Shown in pieces: positions 33,701-41,802 of a stretch of 64,000 nucleotides of DNA. Each line of letters opens with the position of its first letter. Position 1 is the first letter of the stretch. A program made the position numbers and the translations under genes. The stretch covers positions 124,001-188,000 of the forward strand of contig NZ_JAEDAE010000003.1 in NCBI RefSeq assembly GCF_016056375.1. The letters are read 5' to 3'. Source of the stretch: Hymenobacter negativus. Its GTDB lineage: Bacteria; Bacteroidota; Bacteroidia; Cytophagales; Hymenobacteraceae. Below the pieces are notes generated by a model. That model saw only the letters and a list, made by a program, of their open reading frames with translations. It was not told where the DNA came from and ran no database searches.

Positions 33701-35039
33701 TGCCATTGCTGGTCTGGAAAATAGAGGCCACATCGACGCCCCGGGTTGCGCCGGCCCATTGCTGGTTGAGGTAGCTGTAGGTGGTATGATGCGTTAAGTC
33801 GTAGCCATACACGCCGTTGCGGGTGCCCGACCACAGAATATTGCGTCCTTCCTCCTTATAAACGGTATTTATGTAATTATTCGCCAGCGTGGAGCCGCCC
33901 GCCAGCTGCTGCCGCAGTCGCCCAAACGGCTTTTGGCGCAAATCCACCTTGTTCAACCCGCCCGCCGACGCGCACAGCCACATAATCTGGTTGCGGTCTT
34001 CAAAAATCTGGTGGATGCGCTCTGAGTTGATGCCGAACGGCTCATTATCCTGCGGCAGCAGCAGGGTAGGAGCGGCGCGCAGCGGCGGGGCGGTACCGGT
34101 CACGGCCCCCGCCTCCCACACATAAAGGCCGTAAATAGTACCCACCCAGAGCCGCCCAAACGAGTCGAGGTGCAGGGCCTGCAGCACTGGATAGGTTTGC
34201 GGCTGCGGGTGGGCGCGCAGTTCGCGCACGGTGCGGCGGTTGGCTGCGCTCACCCACAGCACCTGCTGGTCGGCCCCAATCCAGAGGTCGCCGCGGTGGT
34301 CGATGTGCAGCACGCGCACAGGTTGGGTGAACTCGGTGGGCTCGGCGGTGAGGTTCCGGTTTTCGGGTCGAATCACGCGCAGGCCATGGTTGAAAGTGCC
34401 CACCCAGACTTTGCCCTCGGCATCGGTAGCCAGGCTGGTTATGTTGTATTGCTCAGCAGGTTGGCCAATCGGGGGCGGCACCTGGCGCAGGTCGCGGAGG
34501 TGGTCTTGCTGGTCGAAGCTCAGCATAAACAATCCCTCGGTGGGCGTGCCGGCCCACAGCCGGCCCTGCTTATCGGAAGCCAGCGCGGCAATGCTGCACT
34601 GCGACAAACGCTGCATCAGCGGGCGGAAGGCGGCTGGTACCTGCTGCTCGTTGTAGTTCAGCAGGTGGTCGGCGGCGGCATCGTAGAGGCCCAGGCCGGC
34701 GCGCTCGGTGCCCGCCCACAAGCGGCCGTCGGGGGCCACGTGCAGGGCTTTGATGCGGTTGGCCGACACCCCGTTGCGGGTATTGATGGGCAGCATGTAC
34801 TGCCGGAGGTGGTAGCCGTCGTAGCGGTCGATGCCCCGGTTGGTGCCCACCCAGATGAAGCCGGCGCGGTCTTGGGCCACGGCCATGCCGTCGGAGTGCG
34901 ACAGGCCCTGGTCCACGGTGAGGTGCTCGAAGCGGAAGGCGCTAGGCGCTACGTCCTGGGCCTGCGCGCCGGGGCCCAACGCCAGGAGCAGCAAAAAGAG
35001 AAAGGGAAAGGCCCGTTTGAGGGCGAATAAAGCCTGCAC
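30735..35039 (-). CDS. hybrid two-component system regulator (HTCS) of the polysaccharide locus
   Basis: The 1434-residue protein starts at GTG 35039 with a signal peptide (ALFALKRAFPFLFLLLLALG, ending AQAQ). The periplasmic part is a two-component-regulator propeller made of about 14 repeats (about 35-760; FIWVGTNRGIDRYDG, GRLWAGT..) plus a Y_Y_Y domain (about 770-830, PPGQYTFEVKASNG). One membrane helix follows (about 826-848), then HisKA with H888 (FFTNVSHELRTPLTLI), HATPase (LTNLLANAFKYT, DNGVGI, GTGIGLSL), a receiver domain with D1222 (LIISDVMMPRSDG) and an AraC-type HTH (about 1325-1425). HTCSs bind oligosaccharides from the degraded glycan and activate adjacent SusCD and enzyme genes. 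It lies between the two arms of the locus. Confidence 0.95.
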   Translation of the reverse strand: MQALFALKRAFPFLFLLLLALGPGAQAQDVAPSAFRFEHLTVDQGLSHSDGMAVAQDRAGFIWVGTNRGIDRYDGYHLRQYMLPINTRNGVSANRIKALHVAPDGRLWAGTERAGLGLYDAAADHLLNYNEQQVPAAFRPLMQRLSQCSIAALASDKQGRLWAGTPTEGLFMLSFDQQDHLRDLRQVPPPIGQPAEQYNITSLATDAEGKVWVGTFNHGLRVIRPENRNLTAEPTEFTQPVRVLHIDHRGDLWIGADQQVLWVSAANRRTVRELRAHPQPQTYPVLQALHLDSFGRLWVGTIYGLYVWEAGAVTGTAPPLRAAPTLLLPQDNEPFGINSERIHQIFEDRNQIMWLCASAGGLNKVDLRQKPFGRLRQQLAGGSTLANNYINTVYKEEGRNILWSGTRNGVYGYDLTHHTTYSYLNQQWAGATRGVDVASIFQTSNGTLWFGTRTNGLSSLTRRDGHETLRTFGQLPHGPDLTSASVEAMAEDRFGTLWAATFTAGLVRLSPEGKFLGAYRKGHSTLPTDQFTYLLYDRRQDVLWASTVDAGLLKLRVTADSLVLLKQFRAMPGAANGLRVNYVWPLLFDEHGTLWIGTIGGGLHQLVTDAQGRETVRSFAKYLPETDVESILADDEGHLWIGGTGLYRFTPVTKSYLRYDVADGLQSNAFKIGAAARAQDGTLYFGGINGISYFQPHAIQPNPYAPVVQLTGLRIANQPVAVGKPFNGHVILPQPLSTPQTVTIRASENDFSIEFVGLNYANPQKNRYAYRLVGYNTGWVYPAPGQRTASFANLPPGQYTFEVKASNGEGAWSKKAATMQFDVRAPWYKTGWAYGLYALLLLGGLALYRRIEMAQQRLKNRVALEQFQTEKEKEMTSLKLGFFTNVSHELRTPLTLILGPMEELMSSPGPVPNLRDKVGLMHKQTRKLLDLVNQLLDFRKVETGNVPLRTSYADTVQFITDLYATFRLKAEERGVRYVLDLPAEPVPLYFDRSKLEIILTNLLANAFKYTRPNGRVELAATPVGNPGGEAVYTKGRLSGNYLKITVADNGVGIKYYELERIFDPYYQASHTNTLRMTGTGIGLSLARQFAERHGGTLTASSGEGLGTTFELRLPFGRQHLQPEDIQDEEPTPAAHATEPAGPPVEAEASLEATTALPAGPELAGPEPATARRPRLLVVEDHDEVRRYLHQLFDNEYEVLTAEDGIDGWEQSLAQVPDLIISDVMMPRSDGLELCQKIKQHPKTAHIPVLLLTARTAETQELEGLGTGADEYMSKPFNPTLLHAKAATLLRNRRKLHEYYQRHILLEPTEIVVADADRQFLEQAMSVVEQNLDNSEFSVQVLVKEMAMSQSVFYRRIKSITGQTAVEFIRDVRMKRAAQLLAQTQMRVSEIAFEVGIEDAKYFRKAFQKIYNATPSEYARQHRPDREAASAEPAG

Positions 35040-35432
35040 GTGGTGGGAATTTGGATGCAGCGGGAAGAGTAAGCAAGTTGCCGGAGGCGTTTCGTCAAAT
35101 CGAACGGCCGTCGGTTGCCCGGCAAGGTAATCGTTTTATAACTCGATTGCATCCTGTGCTTTCCAGCGGGACCTGCGGGCGGGTCGCGCCATTCGGATGG
35201 CCAATTTGGCCCGCCTTTTCAACGAAAATACCCCCCGGCCACCGCGTAACCCGTCGGTAGTTTTGCCTTCGCAATCACTCCTAAATGGTTCAGTAGCATA
35301 ATGGAGTGTAGGGTGCGGGGCTTGCTCCCGCCCGCCGTTGAACAAAATCGCCGGAGTGGCTCGAACGACGAGCGGGGGCAAGCTCCGCACCCTGCCCCAA
35401 GCGGAAAACCTACCCAATTAACCATACCGAAC
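35040..35432. other. divergent intergenic region 35040-35432
   Basis: This is the divide between the minus arm (HTCS) and plus arm (GH35 onward) and holds repeat E (35308-35395). A TAGTTTTG at 35258-35265 fits the TAnnTTTG -7 element for the plus arm, but no clear TTTG -33 partner is in place, so promoter assignment is tentative. Confidence 0.5.
35308..35395. repeat. palindromic repeat family E
   Basis: The left arm GTAGGGTGCGGGGCTTGCTC... (35308-35331) and right arm (35372-35395) are inverted with about five mismatches. The element lies just upstream of the GH35 gene and would be translated if the long frame from 35301 were used, an argument for the later GTG start. Confidence 0.7.
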
Positions 35433-37313
35433 GTGCCCACCCTTTCCTCGTTTTCCCACAATCTGCGCCGCCTGTTGCCCTTGTTGGCAGTGGCTGGCCT
35501 GGGCCTGGCCGGCACCCCACCCACGCCGCCGGCCGCCCACACCTTCGGCCTGTCGGCCGATAATTTTATGCTGGACGGCAAGCCATTTCAGATGATTTCG
35601 GGCGAGCTGCACTATCCGCGCATTCCGCGCGAGGCCTGGCGCAGCCGCCTCAAAATGGCCAAAGCCATGGGCCTGAACACGGTGGGCACCTACGTGTTCT
35701 GGAACGCGCACGAGCTCCAGCCCGGCAAGTACGATTTCACCGGCAACAACGACGTGGCCGCCTTCGTGAAGATGGCCCAGGAGGAAGGCCTGTGGGTGGT
35801 GCTGCGCCCCAGCCCCTACGTGTGTGCCGAGTGGGAATTCGGCGGCTACCCTTACTGGCTCCAAAACGTGCCCGGTCTGAAAGTGCGCAGCCAGGAGCCG
35901 CAGTACGTGGCGGCCTATCGGCGCTACATCCAGGCCGTGGGCAAGCAGCTCGCGCCGCTGCAGGTCAACCACGGCGGCCCCGTGCTCATGGTGCAGGTCG
36001 AGAATGAGTACGGCTCTTACAGTTCTGATAAGGAATACCTTGCGCTCAACAAAAAGCTGTTTGAAGAAGCCGGGTTCGATGGGCTGCTCTACACCTGTGA
36101 CCCGGTGCGCGACGTGGCCGCCGGCCACCTCGACGGCCTGCTGCCCGCCGTGAACGGTACCGACAAGCCCAGCCAAATCCGCCAGCTGGTGCGCGCCAAC
36201 CACGGCGGCAAAGGCCCTTACTACGTGGCCGAGTGGTACCCGGCTTGGTTCGACTGGTGGGGCGCGCCGCACCACACCGTGCCCGCCAGCAAGTACACGC
36301 CCGGCCTCGATTCGGTGCTGAAAGCCGGCATGAGCATCAACATGTACATGTTTCACGGCGGCAGCACGCGGGGCTTCATGAACGGGGCCAACTACAAGGG
36401 CGACAGCTCGCACTATGAGCCCCAGGTGAGCAGCTACGATTACGACGCGCCCTTGGACGAGGCCGGCAATGCCACGCCTAAGTTCATGGCCTTTAGGGAA
36501 GTAATTGCCAAATACCGGCCCCCCGGGCAGCCGCTGCCGCCCGTGCCCGCCGCACGCCCCAGCGCCGCCCTGCCGGCCCTGCAGCTCACCAACGCCGCGG
36601 GTTTGCTCAGCCGCCTGCCCGCCCCCGTGGCCAGCGCCACCCCGCTCACTTTTGAGGCCCTGAAGCAAGCCTACGGCTTCGTGCTCTACCGCACTACGGT
36701 GCCTGGCGGCGGCACCAAAACATTAAAGCTGAACGACCTGCGCGACTACGCCGTGGTGCTCGTGAACGGCCAGCGCGTGGGTACCCTCGACCGCCGCCTG
36801 CGCCAGGACCAGCTGAAGCTGACCCTGCCCGCCGGCCCCGTGCAGCTCGATATTCTGGTGGAAAACATGGGCCGCATCAACTTCGGTGAGTACCTGCTCC
36901 AGAACACCAAAGGCATCACCAAAAGCGCGCAGCTCGACGGCAAGGAACTGAAAGACTGGCGCATGTACGGTCTGCCCTTTGACCAGGCCCCGGCTGTGGC
37001 GAAAGCCGCCGCCGCAGCTCCGGCCTCCGCCGGGCCGGTGCTGCGCTCGGCCACCTTCACTGTGGCCCAGCCCGTGGACACTTACCTCGACCTGCGCGCC
37101 TGGGGCAAGGGCAGCGTGTGGGTGAACGGCCACAACCTGGGCCGTTACTGGGCCATCGGCCCGCAGCAAACCCTGTACGTGCCCGCCGAATGGCTGAAAA
37201 AAGGCACCAACGAAATCACCGTGCTGGAACTGCTTAAGCCCCGGCAGACGGCGCTGCCCTTTCTCAATCATTCCATCCTCAGCGAGTTGCAGCCGGCTGC
37301 GGCCAGCCTTTAA
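35433..37313 (+). CDS. GH35 beta-galactosidase
   Basis: The 626-residue enzyme starts at GTG 35433, giving a signal peptide (RRLLPLLAVAGLGLAG). The longer frame starting at ATG 35301 runs through repeat E. Motifs of GH35: GELHYPRIPREAWRSRLKMA, MGLNTVGTYVFWNAHE, QVENEYGSY with acid/base E192, and VAEWYPAWFDWWG with nucleophile E267, followed by beta-sandwich domains (YVFHGGSTRGFMNG, KGSVWVNGHNLGRYW). Members cleave terminal beta-galactose, in this context from arabinogalactan side chains. It begins the plus-strand arm of the locus; the next gene starts 3 bp after its stop. Confidence 0.93.
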   Translation: MPTLSSFSHNLRRLLPLLAVAGLGLAGTPPTPPAAHTFGLSADNFMLDGKPFQMISGELHYPRIPREAWRSRLKMAKAMGLNTVGTYVFWNAHELQPGKYDFTGNNDVAAFVKMAQEEGLWVVLRPSPYVCAEWEFGGYPYWLQNVPGLKVRSQEPQYVAAYRRYIQAVGKQLAPLQVNHGGPVLMVQVENEYGSYSSDKEYLALNKKLFEEAGFDGLLYTCDPVRDVAAGHLDGLLPAVNGTDKPSQIRQLVRANHGGKGPYYVAEWYPAWFDWWGAPHHTVPASKYTPGLDSVLKAGMSINMYMFHGGSTRGFMNGANYKGDSSHYEPQVSSYDYDAPLDEAGNATPKFMAFREVIAKYRPPGQPLPPVPAARPSAALPALQLTNAAGLLSRLPAPVASATPLTFEALKQAYGFVLYRTTVPGGGTKTLKLNDLRDYAVVLVNGQRVGTLDRRLRQDQLKLTLPAGPVQLDILVENMGRINFGEYLLQNTKGITKSAQLDGKELKDWRMYGLPFDQAPAVAKAAAAAPASAGPVLRSATFTVAQPVDTYLDLRAWGKGSVWVNGHNLGRYWAIGPQQTLYVPAEWLKKGTNEITVLELLKPRQTALPFLNHSILSELQPAAASL

Positions 37314-37315
37314 TC

Positions 37316-38470
37316 ATGAAAAAGACGCTCATTCTTACCGCGCTGCTGGCCGTATCTGGGTTGGCACAAGCGCAGCGCACGGCCTTCGAGCCCGGCAAGG
37401 TGTGGCCCGACAACAAGGGCACCCACCTGAACGCCCACGGCGCGGGCGTGCTCTACGACCAGGGCCGTTACTACCTGTTTGGCGAGCACAAGATTGCAGG
37501 TCCGAAGGGCAACAGCGCCCAGGTGGGCGTACACTGCTATTCCTCTAAAGACCTGTATAACTGGACCGATGAGGGCATTGCCTTGGCGGTGGCGCCCGCC
37601 GGCTCGGGTTCCGAAATCGAGCAGGGAAGCATCATCGAGCGGCCCAAGGTGGTGTTCAATAAGAAGACCGGCAAGTACGTGATGTGGTTCCACCTTGAGC
37701 TGAAGGGCAAGGGCTACGCTGCCGCCCGCACTGCTTTGGCGGTGAGCGACAAAGCCACCGGCCCGTTCCGCTACGTGCGCTCTTTCCGGCCCGGTGCGGG
37801 CCAATGGCCGCTGGGCTTCAAGGACGAATGGAAAAAGCCCGCACCCAATGAGGCCAGCCTGAAATGGTGGACGCCCGAGTGGACCAGGGCCGTGGCCGAG
37901 GGCCTGTTTGTGCGGCGTGATTTCGAGCCCGGCCAGATGGCCCGCGACATGACCATCTTCGTGGACGACGACGGCAAGGCCTACAACATCCATTCCTCGG
38001 AGGAAAACCTGACGCTTCACGTAGCCGAACTGACGGCTGATTACCAGGGCTTCACGGGGCGCTGGAACACGATTGCGCCGGCCGGGCACAACGAGGCCCC
38101 GGCCATTTGCAAGCGCGGCGGCAAGTACTACCTCATCACCTCGGGCTGCACCGGCTGGGCGCCCAACGCGGCCCGCTCGTTCGTGGCCTCGTCCATCTGG
38201 GGCCCGTGGCGGCAACTGGACAACCCGGCCACCGGCCCCGATGCCGACTCGACCTACCACTCCCAAAGCACCTACCTGCTGCCGGTGGCGGGCCGCAAAG
38301 ACGCCTTCATTTTCATGGCCGACCGCTGGACGCCGAAGAACCCCATCGACGGGGGCTACATCTGGCTGCCGCTGCGCTTCGAGGGCGACCAGCCGCGCCT
38401 GCAGTGGGCCGACCGCTGGAACCTGAGCGCGTTCGACGCGGCCAAAGCGAAGGGGGGCATCAATCCTTAG
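37316..38470 (+). CDS. GH43 exo-beta-1,3-galactanase-like enzyme (GH43_24 type)
   Basis: The 384-residue protein has a signal peptide (MKKTLILTALLAVSGLAQA) and a five-bladed GH43 propeller. The opening segment THLNAHGAGVLYDQGRYYLF resembles the GH43_24 subfamily, where the usual GH43 catalytic Asp is replaced and NAHG is conserved. The acid motif is likely HNEAPAICKRGGKYYLITSG. Members remove galactose from the beta-1,3-galactan backbone of type II arabinogalactan. It starts 3 bp after the GH35 stop, so the two are translationally linked. Assignment to the subfamily is from recalled motifs, not alignment. Confidence 0.82.
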   Translation: MKKTLILTALLAVSGLAQAQRTAFEPGKVWPDNKGTHLNAHGAGVLYDQGRYYLFGEHKIAGPKGNSAQVGVHCYSSKDLYNWTDEGIALAVAPAGSGSEIEQGSIIERPKVVFNKKTGKYVMWFHLELKGKGYAAARTALAVSDKATGPFRYVRSFRPGAGQWPLGFKDEWKKPAPNEASLKWWTPEWTRAVAEGLFVRRDFEPGQMARDMTIFVDDDGKAYNIHSSEENLTLHVAELTADYQGFTGRWNTIAPAGHNEAPAICKRGGKYYLITSGCTGWAPNAARSFVASSIWGPWRQLDNPATGPDADSTYHSQSTYLLPVAGRKDAFIFMADRWTPKNPIDGGYIWLPLRFEGDQPRLQWADRWNLSAFDAAKAKGGINP

Positions 38471-38516
38471 CGCGAAAGCCTACTGTTCAGCTACCTGAGA
38501 GAGGGGATTTACACCG

Positions 38517-38543
38517 TTAATAATATAAGTATCATATTATTAA
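38517..38543. promoter_or_regulatory. AT-rich palindrome upstream of susC
   Basis: TTAATAATAT (38517-38526) and ATATTATTAA (38534-38543) are perfect inverted arms around AAGTATC. In GC-rich DNA this symmetrical AT-only site is striking and lies about 190 bp before the susC start. It is a candidate operator for the hybrid regulator or another activator. A possible -7 element TACTTTTA is at 38644-38651. Confidence 0.5.
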
Positions 38544-38730
38544 TAAGATGGTTGAATTTTCACAATCGATTGTCTGGCCTGGGGGCCTAATTCGCCCCCC
38601 TTTTTAGCCTAAAAACACCCCGGATTTCGCTTAAGCAGCCGGGTACTTTTACCTCAGAAAACGACCTCTGAGATTCCCAATAATTCCCACCCCGGGCAGC
38701 CTTCGCCGGTTGCCTTTTTCCCAAAATCGT

Positions 38731-41700
38731 ATGCAGGCAAAACTTTTACTCCTCTGCGGAGCGCTGCCCTTAGCCGCGCTTCAACCCACTGCCAGCCGGG
38801 CCGAGGCTCCGCTGGCGGCGCTCGGGCTGGCCGTGCCGGCGGCCGAGGGCACCATCTCGGGCACGGTGCTCGATGAGAAAGGCGCGGGCCTGCCCGGCGT
38901 GACGGTGGTGCTGAAAGGCACAACCACCGGCACCAGCACCGACGGCAACGGCGGCTTCACGCTGCAAATTCCGGCCGGCACGGCTGCGCCCACGTTGGTC
39001 ATCTCCTTCGTGGGCTACGTGAAGCAGGAAATTGTGGTGGGCAGCCAGAGCAGCATCACCGTGAAACTGGCTCCCGACACTCAGGACCTGAGCGAGGTGG
39101 TGGTGGTGGGCTACGGCACCCAGAAGCGCTCCGACGTGACGGGCTCCGTGGTATCGGTGCCGCAGGACCGGCTGGAGAAGCTGCCGGTGGCCAACGTGGC
39201 CCAGGCCCTGCAAGGTGCGGTGGCCGGCGTGCAGGTCACCAGCGGCTCGGGGGTGCCGGGCTCGCAGTCCAGCATCCAGATTCGGGGCGTGCGCTCGATT
39301 ACGGCTAACACCGACCCATATCTGATTGTGGACGGGCTGCCGTTTGCGGGCAACCTCAACGACATCAACACCAACGACATTGCCTCGATTGAGATTCTGA
39401 AGGACGCTTCCTCGACGGCTATTTACGGTACGCGCGGCTCCAACGGCGTTATCCTCGTGACTACCAAGCGTGGCAAAACCGGCAAGCCCCAGATTCGCTA
39501 CGCGGGCTACGCCGGGCCGGAGTACATCGTGGCCAAGCTGCACCCGCTGAACGGGCCGGACTTTGTGGCTAAGTACGAGGAGTTTACCCGGCAGCGGGGC
39601 ATCACCTTCGGCCACGTGCCCAACCTGAGCGAGGTGGACAACTACAACGCCGGCCGCACCGTGGACTGGATGGAGCTGATTAAGCAACAAGGCTTTATCC
39701 AGGACCACAACGTGTCGATTTCGGGCGGCAACGATGACGTGAAGTATTTCGTGTCGGGCGACTATTTCAAGCAGCAGGGCATCATCAAAGGGTACCAGTA
39801 CCAGCGCATCAGCTTCCGCACCAATGTGGATGCCAACCTGACCAACTGGCTGCGCGTGGGCACCTCGGCCTTCTACGCCAACAACGACGACGGCGGCGGC
39901 CGCGCCAACCTGAGCTCGGCCATGATTTCGAGCCCCTACGCCAACGTGTACAACCCCGACGGCACCTACACCATCTACGCCCAGCAGCCCGAGCAGCTCT
40001 TTACTAACCCGCTGATTGGCACCACCACCACCCGCGAAAGCCGCGTGAACCAGCTCACGGGCACGGGCTACGCTGAGGTGGCCCCCACCTTCCTGCCAGG
40101 CCTGAAATACCGCCTGAACGTGACCTACGGCTTCCGTACCTACCGCTTCGCCAGCTACGTAGGCCGGCAGGGCGGCGACCTGCGCGGCACCGCCCAGCTG
40201 GTGAACGACGAGCGGCCCAACTACACGGTGGAGAACATCCTGGCCTACAACAAGGACATCGACAAGCACCACTTCGACCTGACGCTGCTCTACAGCGCCC
40301 AGCAGAACAAGCTGTTTACGACCACGGAAAACGCCAGCGGCTTTATTAACGACCAGATTGGCTTCAACAGCATCGGCTCGGGCTCGAACACACCCACCAT
40401 CAGCTCCTACAGCGAGCGCCGGGCCCTGGTGTCGCAAATGGCCCGCCTGAACTACTCCTACGACAGCCGCTACCTGTTTACGGCCACGGCCCGCCGCGAC
40501 GGCTCCTCCGTGTTTGGGGCCAACGCCGACAAGTACGCCACCTTCCCCTCGGTGGCCGTGGGCTGGAACATTGCCAATGAGGCCTTCCTGAAAGATAATT
40601 CGGTGCTGAACGTGCTGAAGCTGCGCTTCTCCTACGGCACCACCGGCAACGAGGGCATCGACCCCTACGGCACCATCACGGGCAATGCCCTGCTGCAATA
40701 CGCCTACGGCGGCGTGGCGGCGGTGGGCGTGCGGGCCAACAACATTGGCAACGCCAACCTGAAGTGGGAGCAAACCACCAGCGCCAACTACGCCATCGAC
40801 TTTGGCGTGCTGAAAAACCGCATCACGGGCAGCCTGGAGTATTACGATGCCAAAACCAAGGACCTGCTGCTGGCCCGTCAGATTCCGATTATCTCGGGCT
40901 ACAACTCCATTCTCGACAATATCGGGGTGGTGCAAAACAAGGGTATTGAGCTGAGTCTGAACACGGTGAATATTCAGAAAGCCGATTTCAGCTGGTCGTC
41001 GGCCTTCAACATCTCGGCCAACCGCAACCGCCTGCTGGAGCTGGGCTACACCAGCACCGACGACATCGGCAACCGCCGCTTTCTGGGCCGGCCGCTGGGG
41101 GCCATCTACGACTACCGCAAGATTGGCGTGTGGCAGGTGGGCGAAGACCCCTCGCAGCAGGACCCCGGCGCCAAACCCGGCGACCTGAAATTTGCGGACC
41201 TGAACGGCGACAAGAAAATCGACTCCAACGACCGCGAGTATGTGGGCTCGTCGCTGCCCGATTACACGGCCGGCCTCACCAATACCTTCACCTACAAGGG
41301 GCTGAGCCTGCGTGTGTTCCTGCAAACGGCGCAGGGCATTCTGAAAAACAACGGCATCCTGAACTTCGTGGACCTGGGCGGCCGTCTCAACACCCCCCAG
41401 GAAGTGGGCTACTGGACGCCTCAGAACGCCAGCAACGACCGCCCCGGCCTGAACTTCTACAACACCCGCGGCTACCAGTACCCCGTGGACGCCAGCTACA
41501 CCCGCCTCAAGGACGTGACGCTGAGCTACTCGCTGCCGGCCCCGCTGATAGAGCGCTTGAAAATGGGCGGCATCTCGGTGTACGTGAGCGGCCGCAACCT
41601 CTACACCTGGACCAAGTGGGTGGGCTGGGACCCCGAGCAGGGCTACACCCTAGGCAACGGCTCGGGCAACGTGGACAACCTGACCACGCTGGGCAACCCC

Positions 41701-41769
41701 CGCAACGGCACCAACCCCAACTTCCCGCAGGTGCGCACCTTCGTGTTCGGCCTCAACCTGACGCTGTAA
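38731..41769 (+). CDS. susC: SusC/RagA-type TonB-linked outer-membrane transporter
   Basis: The 1012-residue protein starts at ATG 38731 (a TTG at 38710 is less likely). It has a signal peptide and a carboxypeptidase-like N-domain (ISGTVLDEKGAGLPGVTVVL, TSTDGNGGFTLQI), the SusC signature SEVVVVGYGTQKRSDVTGSV, a plug domain (GVPGSQSSIQIRGVRSI, DASSTAIYGTRGSNGVILVT) and a beta barrel ending PQVRTFVFGLNLTL. It imports oligosaccharides with energy from TonB, with the SusD partner encoded 33 bp downstream. It probably takes the arabinogalactan oligosaccharides released by the locus enzymes. Confidence 0.97.
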   Translation: MQAKLLLLCGALPLAALQPTASRAEAPLAALGLAVPAAEGTISGTVLDEKGAGLPGVTVVLKGTTTGTSTDGNGGFTLQIPAGTAAPTLVISFVGYVKQEIVVGSQSSITVKLAPDTQDLSEVVVVGYGTQKRSDVTGSVVSVPQDRLEKLPVANVAQALQGAVAGVQVTSGSGVPGSQSSIQIRGVRSITANTDPYLIVDGLPFAGNLNDINTNDIASIEILKDASSTAIYGTRGSNGVILVTTKRGKTGKPQIRYAGYAGPEYIVAKLHPLNGPDFVAKYEEFTRQRGITFGHVPNLSEVDNYNAGRTVDWMELIKQQGFIQDHNVSISGGNDDVKYFVSGDYFKQQGIIKGYQYQRISFRTNVDANLTNWLRVGTSAFYANNDDGGGRANLSSAMISSPYANVYNPDGTYTIYAQQPEQLFTNPLIGTTTTRESRVNQLTGTGYAEVAPTFLPGLKYRLNVTYGFRTYRFASYVGRQGGDLRGTAQLVNDERPNYTVENILAYNKDIDKHHFDLTLLYSAQQNKLFTTTENASGFINDQIGFNSIGSGSNTPTISSYSERRALVSQMARLNYSYDSRYLFTATARRDGSSVFGANADKYATFPSVAVGWNIANEAFLKDNSVLNVLKLRFSYGTTGNEGIDPYGTITGNALLQYAYGGVAAVGVRANNIGNANLKWEQTTSANYAIDFGVLKNRITGSLEYYDAKTKDLLLARQIPIISGYNSILDNIGVVQNKGIELSLNTVNIQKADFSWSSAFNISANRNRLLELGYTSTDDIGNRRFLGRPLGAIYDYRKIGVWQVGEDPSQQDPGAKPGDLKFADLNGDKKIDSNDREYVGSSLPDYTAGLTNTFTYKGLSLRVFLQTAQGILKNNGILNFVDLGGRLNTPQEVGYWTPQNASNDRPGLNFYNTRGYQYPVDASYTRLKDVTLSYSLPAPLIERLKMGGISVYVSGRNLYTWTKWVGWDPEQGYTLGNGSGNVDNLTTLGNPRNGTNPNFPQVRTFVFGLNLTL

Positions 41770-41802
41770 TTCCATCCCACCCGACTTTCGCACCCTATTT
41801 AT

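Noticed and set aside
35301..35432. N-terminal extension of the GH35 gene from ATG 35301
   Set aside because: It translates repeat E and lacks a signal peptide at its own start; the GTG at 35433 places a good signal peptide first.
38770..41325. An 851-codon frame on the minus strand opposite susC
   Set aside because: It lies entirely within a clear SusC gene, has no family motif, and is the kind of long shadow frame expected in GC-rich coding DNA.
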